A stretch of DNA of 35,307 bases. Origin: an uncultured Flavobacteriaceae bacterium. Its GTDB lineage: Bacteria; Bacteroidota; Bacteroidia; Flavobacteriales; Flavobacteriaceae. The notes below the pieces were generated by a model. It searched no databases, was not told the origin of the DNA, and worked only from the letters and a program-made list of their open reading frames with translations. Positions 28,765-35,307 of the stretch are shown piece after piece; within the stretch, counting starts at the first letter, position 1, and the number at the start of each line of letters is the position of its first letter. Both the position numbers and the translations under genes were made by a program. The stretch is taken from the NCBI GenBank assembly GCA_913020475.1, contig CAJVZM010000007.1, positions 1 through 35,307 on the forward strand, in the 5' to 3' direction.

Positions 28765-31563
28765 ATAAAAAATCTAATATTATTTATTGTATTTCTATTG
28801 ATGGGAACGGACTTTTCTTACGGCCAAAAAGACATCTCATATGAAATTGATGCCATCATAGACAGTACGGGAAGAAAAATAACAATTCGTCAGAAGATAT
28901 CTCTCAAAAATTTACCTTTAGAAATGGGAGATACACTCTACTTAACGGATTGGTCTAATGCCTATTCAAGTACCAAATCACCCTTGGCACAACGATTTGT
29001 TGAAGAGTATGACAGAAGTTTTTATCTGTCCAATAAATCTAAACTAGGTTCAACCTCTATAAATTCCATCACCGTAAATGACTATCAAACCCAGTGGGAA
29101 AGAATGGAAAATCAATGCGATATCATCAAGGTAGTTACAGATTTACAGAAAAATGATACTAACACGACAGTTATCTCCCTTAATTATGAGCTGATATTGC
29201 CGGATGCTAAGTTTACTGGTTATGGGTACAATTTTATAAATGAGGCCCTTTTGAGGCATTGGTATATCGCTTTGAGTCCGATTTACGATAAACAATGGAG
29301 AAATTACAGTCATCTGAACCTAAATGATTACAGCATACAAGCAGCAGCCTACAACCTACGAATCGCAGCTACTGATGGCATTACTGTCCAAAGTAACCTT
29401 GTGAAAAATCAGTCAAAAAATGGAGTGCATTATTTTTCTGGTAAATCCAACCGAGAAGTACTTGTATATTTTACTCAAGATAATCCATTTAAGGTTTTAA
29501 AAATCAACAACGACCGTAGTCTTTTAACAAATATTTTTAAAGAGTCTGAAGATAAAGACAGCCCCATTTATAAAGCAAGAAGAATAGATGATTTCGTCAC
29601 AAAAGCATTTAACTTTAAAGGTGAAAATAAGTTTTTAATACCCATGTTAGTTTACGACAATAATCCCTTTTTTGGATTAAATGATCTACCAAAATTTCTG
29701 GCTCCTTTTAAAGATACTTTTTTGGAGGAAATCAGTCTTTTAAAGTCTTATCTGCATTTTTACTTGTCCAATAATTTATCCAATGATTTAAGACAAGATC
29801 ATTGGATTATAGGAGGATTACAGACCTACCTCATGATCAAGTACATAGAGACCTACTATCCAAAAGAGAAATACCTTGGACGTTTAGCAGATTTTAAGTT
29901 GATGAAGGCCTACACATTGGCCGATATAGATTTCAATGAGAGTTTTTGGATGTACTATGAGTTTATGGAGCGTGCCAATCTCCAACAATCTGATTTATTA
30001 CCTAAAGATAAATTAGTGAAATTTAATGAAAAGATTGGCTCTCCTTATCACGTTGGTGTTGGATTGCGTTACATAGAGCATTATATAGGAAAAGAATCGT
30101 TCGACAATGCCCTGAGGGAATATCTAAATCAAGTAGGAAAGCCTCTGAGGATTTACGATTTGTTAAAAAAACACAGTCCAAAAAATATCAATTGGTTTAA
30201 AGATTTTTATCTCAAAGATCGCACGCCCACCGATATAAAAATCAAAAGGGTCAAAAGGTATAAAGACAGCATTGTGGTTAATCTGACCAAATATTCCGAC
30301 AACAATATTCCGTTTGTGATCAGCCAAGTCAGAGATGAAATCATACTCGAGCAACATTGGATTGAGAATATGGGGACTACTTCTGCTGTAACCCTCAATA
30401 ACCTAAAGCCAGATTATATAGCTATTAATCCTGAAATACGCCTGCCCGAGACTGATAAAAATAATAATTGGAGATATGTTAAGAACTTTGTAAACGTAAA
30501 GCCAATCCAATTTAATTTTTTAAGGGACTATCAATCTCCTAAGCGAAATCAAGTCTATTATAACCCTGTAGTTAACTATAACTTATATGATGGACTATCA
30601 CCAGGATCAAGATTTTACAACAAGGGACTTCTGATACAAAAGTTCACTTTCGAAATGATGCCACAATACTCTTCTTTGCAAAATGATTTGGTTGGTAGAG
30701 TAAAAATGTCTTATCGCTTGAATAATACTGGAAAATCAAATTATGTCACTTCGTTTAATTTTTTTGGTAGCAGCTATCACTATCTTGAAAATCTCAGGTA
30801 TCAAGTCATTACTCCTGGAATTAATTTATTCTTCAGAACCCCTGATTTCAGATCCAATAAGCGCAGCACATTAAGTCTTTATTATTACAGCGTCAAAAGA
30901 GACAGCCCACCCGATATAATTAACACGCCCAATTACGAGCTTTTATATTTGAGGTATATTAATTCAAATCGAGGTGCATTAAAATATACAAGTTTCGATA
31001 CTGGTATTCAATTTTCAAATAAATTCACCAAAATTGAAATATCATTTGATTACAGAAGGTTACTCCCCAACGGAAGTCAGTTTACAGCTAGATTTTTTGG
31101 GGGAAAATTTTTAAAACACAAACAAAAAGAATCTACTTTTTTTGATTTTAATCTCAATAGACCTCAGGATTATCTCTTCAGGTATAATTATTTTGGAAGA
31201 TCTGAGGAGGAAGGTCTTTTTAGCCAACAGATTGTAATGGCTGAAGGGGGTTTTAAATCCTTATTACTTCCTGCTACAGCCAATGATTATTTGTTGTCAA
31301 CCAACCTTACGATTGGACTTTGGAAGTGGATTGAAGCCTATACAGATTTAGGTGTAGTAAAAAACCACAAAAAGAATCCTCTTTTCTTTTATGGCTCTGG
31401 GGTTAGGTTGAATGTCCTACCTGATTATTTGGAAATATTTTTCCCCTTTCATTCAAGTACCGGCTGGGAATTCGGTGAAGTACCCTATGAAACTAAAATA
31501 CGTTTTATACTTACCTTTAGTCCGAAACAGTTGACCAATCTTTTTTCCAGAAGGTGGTTCTAG
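28765..31563 (+). CDS. Secreted/outer-membrane M1-peptidase-like (gluzincin pseudopeptidase) protein with C-terminal beta-barrel-like region; start codon unclear
   Basis: Signal-peptide-like KNLILFIVFLLMGTDFSYGQ after ATA at 28765; DHWIIGGLQTYLMIKYIETYYP resembles the M1 second-Glu region; alternating beta-rich C-terminus ending in aromatic F; no HExxH seen. Confidence 0.7.
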   Translation: MKNLILFIVFLLMGTDFSYGQKDISYEIDAIIDSTGRKITIRQKISLKNLPLEMGDTLYLTDWSNAYSSTKSPLAQRFVEEYDRSFYLSNKSKLGSTSINSITVNDYQTQWERMENQCDIIKVVTDLQKNDTNTTVISLNYELILPDAKFTGYGYNFINEALLRHWYIALSPIYDKQWRNYSHLNLNDYSIQAAAYNLRIAATDGITVQSNLVKNQSKNGVHYFSGKSNREVLVYFTQDNPFKVLKINNDRSLLTNIFKESEDKDSPIYKARRIDDFVTKAFNFKGENKFLIPMLVYDNNPFFGLNDLPKFLAPFKDTFLEEISLLKSYLHFYLSNNLSNDLRQDHWIIGGLQTYLMIKYIETYYPKEKYLGRLADFKLMKAYTLADIDFNESFWMYYEFMERANLQQSDLLPKDKLVKFNEKIGSPYHVGVGLRYIEHYIGKESFDNALREYLNQVGKPLRIYDLLKKHSPKNINWFKDFYLKDRTPTDIKIKRVKRYKDSIVVNLTKYSDNNIPFVISQVRDEIILEQHWIENMGTTSAVTLNNLKPDYIAINPEIRLPETDKNNNWRYVKNFVNVKPIQFNFLRDYQSPKRNQVYYNPVVNYNLYDGLSPGSRFYNKGLLIQKFTFEMMPQYSSLQNDLVGRVKMSYRLNNTGKSNYVTSFNFFGSSYHYLENLRYQVITPGINLFFRTPDFRSNKRSTLSLYYYSVKRDSPPDIINTPNYELLYLRYINSNRGALKYTSFDTGIQFSNKFTKIEISFDYRRLLPNGSQFTARFFGGKFLKHKQKESTFFDFNLNRPQDYLFRYNYFGRSEEEGLFSQQIVMAEGGFKSLLLPATANDYLLSTNLTIGLWKWIEAYTDLGVVKNHKKNPLFFYGSGVRLNVLPDYLEIFFPFHSSTGWEFGEVPYETKIRFILTFSPKQLTNLFSRRWF

Positions 31564-31634
31564 AGTAATTGTTTTATTTGGATTAATATGGCAAATCATC
31601 TAAAAAACAAAATTTTGTAAATTTACCCTCCAAA

Positions 31635-34043
31635 ATGAAGATTGACAGCAAAGAAATCAATTCAAATCTTAGCTTCGAGGATTATAAGAAATTGATTCTC
31701 GAAGATTATAAGATTATCTTTACCAGCCGCCAAACCAGCATTCTTGGTAGAAGAGAGGTACTTAGTGGGAAAGGAACTTTTGGTATTTTTGGGGATGGAA
31801 AAGAGTTACCTCAAATTGTCCTAAATCGATTTTTTCAAGCTGGTGATATTCGTTCAGGATACTATAGGGACCAAACCATTATGATGGCTCAAGGTCATCT
31901 CGATCCAGAAATGCTTTTTTCGGCGATCTATGCACATCCTGATATCAAAAATGAACCCATGTCAGCTGGAAGACAAATGGTGGGGCATTTTTCCAATACT
32001 TTGGTGGATGAAAATGGGAAATGGTTGGATCAAACCAAAACCAAAAATCATGTTTCAGATATTTCTTCGACTGGAGCTCAAATGCCACGATTAATTGGTT
32101 TAGCCCAAGCTTCTAAAATTTACAGGAGCTTAAAAATCAAAAATGCCCGTAAATTTTCAAATAACGGAGACGAAATTGCTTGGGGGACTATCGGAAATGC
32201 AAGTACCAGTGAAGGATTATTTTTTGAAGCTATCAATGCGGCAGGTGTATTACAAATCCCAATTGTAATGAGTGTTTGGGATGATGATTATGGAATTTCT
32301 GTTGACAACAAACAACAAACTACTAAGGAAAGTATTTCAAAAGCACTTGAGGGTTTTGCCAGAGAGAAGGACATGGGAATTGAAATTTTGACAGTCAAGG
32401 GATGGGATTATTCTGCCTTGACAAAGATATATTCCTATGCCTCTATGATTGCTCGTAAAAAACACATACCCGTTTTAATACATGTTACTGAGCTTACTCA
32501 GCCACTTGGACATTCTACCTCAGGTTCTCATGAAAGATATAAAACCAAAGAAAGACTTCAGTGGGAAAAGGATTACGACTGTAATATAAAGTTCAGAGAA
32601 TGGATTTTATCCAATGGGATTTGCGATGAAGAATTCCTCAATGCGATGGAATCTAAAATTAAAATCAAAGTTAAGGATGCCAAAAATAAGGCATGGAAAA
32701 CCTACCAAAAACCCATATTCAGTCAAAGGGATCAACTCAACGAGTTTTTGGTAGCTTTTATGAAACATTCTCACAATGATGTGGAATTACGAATTCTTCA
32801 CAAAAATTTAAATGAAAAAACAGAACTCTTATACCACGATATAGTTTCGACGGCAAGAAAGTTATTTCCTTTATTAATTAAAAACAAAATCAAAAACACA
32901 ACCTCGTTTAAAAATTGGTTAAAAGATATCAAGGATTCACTTCAAGAGAAATACTCCTCCCACTTATACAGTGAAGGGATAAATAGCACTGATTATGTAG
33001 AAGAAATTCTTCCAAAATACGATTTGGAAGCTCCCAAAGTAGACGGAAGGATCATTTTGAGAGACAATTTTGATCAATTGCTAAAAAACGAGGACCGATT
33101 GATTATTTTTGGTGAAGACAGCGGAAAAATTGGAGGTGTCAATCAAGGTTTGGAGGGATTGCAAGACAAATATGGTAAATTAAGGGTTGCCGACGCTGGT
33201 ATAAGAGAGGCCACAATAGTTGGACAAGGCATTGGTATGGCAATTCGTGGGTTAAAACCCATTGCAGAAATTCAGTATTTGGATTACATACTTTATTGCA
33301 TACAAATTCTCAGTGATGATTTGGCTACCCTAAGTTATCGTACCAAAGGAAGACAATTGGCACCTTTGATAATCAGAACAAGAGGCCACCGACTGGAAGG
33401 TATTTGGCATTCAGGTTCTCCCATGGCTGGATTGATTCATTTGATCAGAGGCATACATCTTTTGGTGCCTCGAAATATGACACAAGCTGCAGGGTTTTAC
33501 AACACTTTACTAAAGGCTAATCAACCTGCCATTGTTATAGAACCCCTTAATGGATATCGCATTAAAGAAAAACTACCTTCTAACCTTGGAGAATATTGTT
33601 TACCCATTGGTAAAGTTGAACTTATTAAGGAAGGAACTGATATCAGCTTAATTTCTTATGGATCTACCTTGAGAATTGTACATGAAGTAGCTATGAAGCT
33701 AGTGGGTCATAATATTAGCGTAGAGGTTATAGATGTGCAAACACTGATCCCTTTTGATAAGGACAAAGAGATAAGATTAAGTATAGCAAAGACCAATAGG
33801 TTATTGATTGTGGATGAGGACATGCCAGGTGGGGCATCGGCTTATATTTTTCAACAATTGATGGAGGAACAAAAAATCTATCCCCTTTTGGATAGCCCGC
33901 CTAAACTACTCACTGCAAAAGAACACCGTCCTGCATATGCTGAAGATGGTGACTATTTTTCAAAACCCTCTGCCGAGGATATTTTTGAGTGTGTATACGA
34001 AATGATGCACGAAAACGACCCCAATCAATTTCCTTCTCTATGA
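31635..34043 (+). CDS. Fused thiamine-dependent 2-oxoacid dehydrogenase E1 alpha/beta (branched-chain/2-oxoisovalerate dehydrogenase-like)
   Basis: N-half E1 alpha with GDGKELPQI, GNASTSEGLFFEAINAAGVLQIPIV; C-half E1 beta with FGEDSGKIGGVNQGLEGLQDKYGKLRVADAGIREATIVGQGIGMA. Confidence 0.92.
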   Translation: MKIDSKEINSNLSFEDYKKLILEDYKIIFTSRQTSILGRREVLSGKGTFGIFGDGKELPQIVLNRFFQAGDIRSGYYRDQTIMMAQGHLDPEMLFSAIYAHPDIKNEPMSAGRQMVGHFSNTLVDENGKWLDQTKTKNHVSDISSTGAQMPRLIGLAQASKIYRSLKIKNARKFSNNGDEIAWGTIGNASTSEGLFFEAINAAGVLQIPIVMSVWDDDYGISVDNKQQTTKESISKALEGFAREKDMGIEILTVKGWDYSALTKIYSYASMIARKKHIPVLIHVTELTQPLGHSTSGSHERYKTKERLQWEKDYDCNIKFREWILSNGICDEEFLNAMESKIKIKVKDAKNKAWKTYQKPIFSQRDQLNEFLVAFMKHSHNDVELRILHKNLNEKTELLYHDIVSTARKLFPLLIKNKIKNTTSFKNWLKDIKDSLQEKYSSHLYSEGINSTDYVEEILPKYDLEAPKVDGRIILRDNFDQLLKNEDRLIIFGEDSGKIGGVNQGLEGLQDKYGKLRVADAGIREATIVGQGIGMAIRGLKPIAEIQYLDYILYCIQILSDDLATLSYRTKGRQLAPLIIRTRGHRLEGIWHSGSPMAGLIHLIRGIHLLVPRNMTQAAGFYNTLLKANQPAIVIEPLNGYRIKEKLPSNLGEYCLPIGKVELIKEGTDISLISYGSTLRIVHEVAMKLVGHNISVEVIDVQTLIPFDKDKEIRLSIAKTNRLLIVDEDMPGGASAYIFQQLMEEQKIYPLLDSPPKLLTAKEHRPAYAEDGDYFSKPSAEDIFECVYEMMHENDPNQFPSL

Positions 34044-34044
34044 T

Positions 34045-34440
34045 TCAAGCATCAAATATTTTGACCAGTAAGTCTTGAAGAATATTATACTGATTGCCAG
34101 ATTTAACACCTACTCCTTTACTTTTTAGATCAGCCTCCAATGTTAGTGTAATTGCCTTGCTTGCTTGTTTAAGGGTGAATTTTTTACAAGCATATTCGTA
34201 GTCTTTGACAAAGTAAGGGTTAACTCCCAATAGACTAGCAGAATTTGATTTGTCTACCAAACCATGATACAAAAGGACCCTTCTAAAAAAATTATAGAAG
34301 CCAGAGATGGTTAATACAAGAGGGTGATTTTTAGGGTTTTCAGCCATGTATTTTACTATTTTGAAACATTTTAGAAAATCACGCTCACTTACTGCTTTAT
34401 ATAATTCTTCTTTTATTAGAAGTTTTGTTACATTGAGATC
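34045..34440 (-). pseudogene. holA: DNA polymerase III delta subunit (HolA), C-terminal fragment only
   Basis: Minus-strand frame LLIKEELYKAVSERDFLKCFKIVKYMAENPKNHPLVLTISGFYNFFRRVLLYHGL... resembles the Bacteroidota HolA C-terminus; frame hits a stop at about 34459-34461, N-terminal part absent. Confidence 0.75.
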
Positions 34441-34871
34441 TTGTTCAAAATTATTTAATTAATTAAAAATAGAAAGTTAATTTTTTTCAAATTTAATAGA
34501 GAGTACTAATTTTTATTATTAGCAGAGTATAGTTAATTTAAAAATAGATAAGACACTCATCATTGTTAAAAATTTATGTTTCACTTTGATATTGGTCTCA
34601 TAAAATCAATTAAATCATAAAAATTATTTGCCACCTAAAATTAATTCAAAACTAATGGTATCAGTCACTTATAATTGAATAATTACTTTAATTTTATTTA
34701 TTATCTCTAATAAACAATAGTTTACTGATTTATTGATAAATATATTTAAAAAGTGTAACTAATTGTAAGCACTCTTTTGTGCGGTTTAAATATGAAGTAA
34801 ATAAGTGTTTATTGTTATTCGCATGTCAGTCATATCATGGCTAATGAATAGAATTCTTTAGGGATAATATA

Positions 34872-35307
34872 ATGAAAAATTTTTCAATTAGGACGTTAAT
34901 TTTTTTCCATACTCTTACTATGGGAACACTTTCTTTTCCAGCTTCGGCTAATATTAATTCTGGAACTGTTTTAGATAATTCTCACTCAGCGAAAGTTCAT
35001 GATCTTGTTGGTAATTTTCGACAGACAAGACATGCATCTGGATATTTGACCTATACCGGGGGACAGATATTAGGTAATACAGATAACGAATTTACATTGC
35101 AGGTTGGGCCACACGATACAAGCATTGGTACTGTGATAGGGACTTCAAATTTGTCATTCAATCCACAGGAAATCGACTGTGTCCGAGGGTTGCATTTGTC
35201 ATTAACAGTCAATGAAACTACGCCTCTTTCGATAAGTCCAACTTGTGAGGCTCTTTTAAAAACCGACCTTAAACGCACGTTTTCACATACAGTTGCAACG
35301 CTTGAGG
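34872..35307 (+). CDS. Partial secreted protein of unknown function, running off the window end
   Basis: 145 open codons; MKNFSIRTLIFFHTLTMGTLSFPASA|NINSGTVLDNSHSAKV... with Sec signal peptide and AxA-type cleavage site; absent from ORF track because it has no stop in the window. Confidence 0.65.
   Translation, partial: MKNFSIRTLIFFHTLTMGTLSFPASANINSGTVLDNSHSAKVHDLVGNFRQTRHASGYLTYTGGQILGNTDNEFTLQVGPHDTSIGTVIGTSNLSFNPQEIDCVRGLHLSLTVNETTPLSISPTCEALLKTDLKRTFSHTVATLE

Noticed and set aside
31635-34043. Fused E1 alpha/beta dehydrogenase as a novel fusion
   Set aside because: Single-chain E1 alpha/beta proteins of this size are common in Bacteroidota; not unusual.
34460-34870. AT-rich tail tract as a CRISPR array or tandem repeat region
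   Set aside because: No regularly spaced direct repeats were found; only simple AT-rich sequence and short incidental inverted repeats.

Overview
The window is about 34.4 kb of compact, AT-rich Bacteroidota-type chromosome, followed by an abrupt and probably foreign or chimeric tail of about 0.85 kb. In order it carries: a prohibitin/SPFH-like gene; a complete histidine operon hisGDCBHAF-IE; DUF885 and DUF2461 genes; a TetR regulator whose start is disrupted at an A8 tract; a SUI1/YciH-like gene; ung; mutS2 without a visible Smr domain; a DAACS transporter; aroC; a three-gene dld-PhyH-methyltransferase cassette; a TlpA-like lipoprotein; a rhomboid protease; an LpxL-like acyltransferase; glmM; uvrA; a LOG-family gene; a large M1-like pseudopeptidase/beta-barrel protein; a fused E1 alpha/beta 2-oxoacid dehydrogenase; and a truncated holA. 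The best unannotated signal is a his attenuator upstream of hisG: a short leader ORF (MKTLNHHIHILLTDQMR*) followed by a perfect 12-bp terminator hairpin and a candidate antiterminator pairing. Other items worth checking are the TetR A8 frameshift, the holA breakpoint followed by an open secreted-protein ORF missing from the ORF track, an apparent ATA start codon, and overlapping divergent promoters. No CRISPR, tRNA, rRNA or recognisable transposase was seen. Product names come from reading motifs in the translations; no database search was run.
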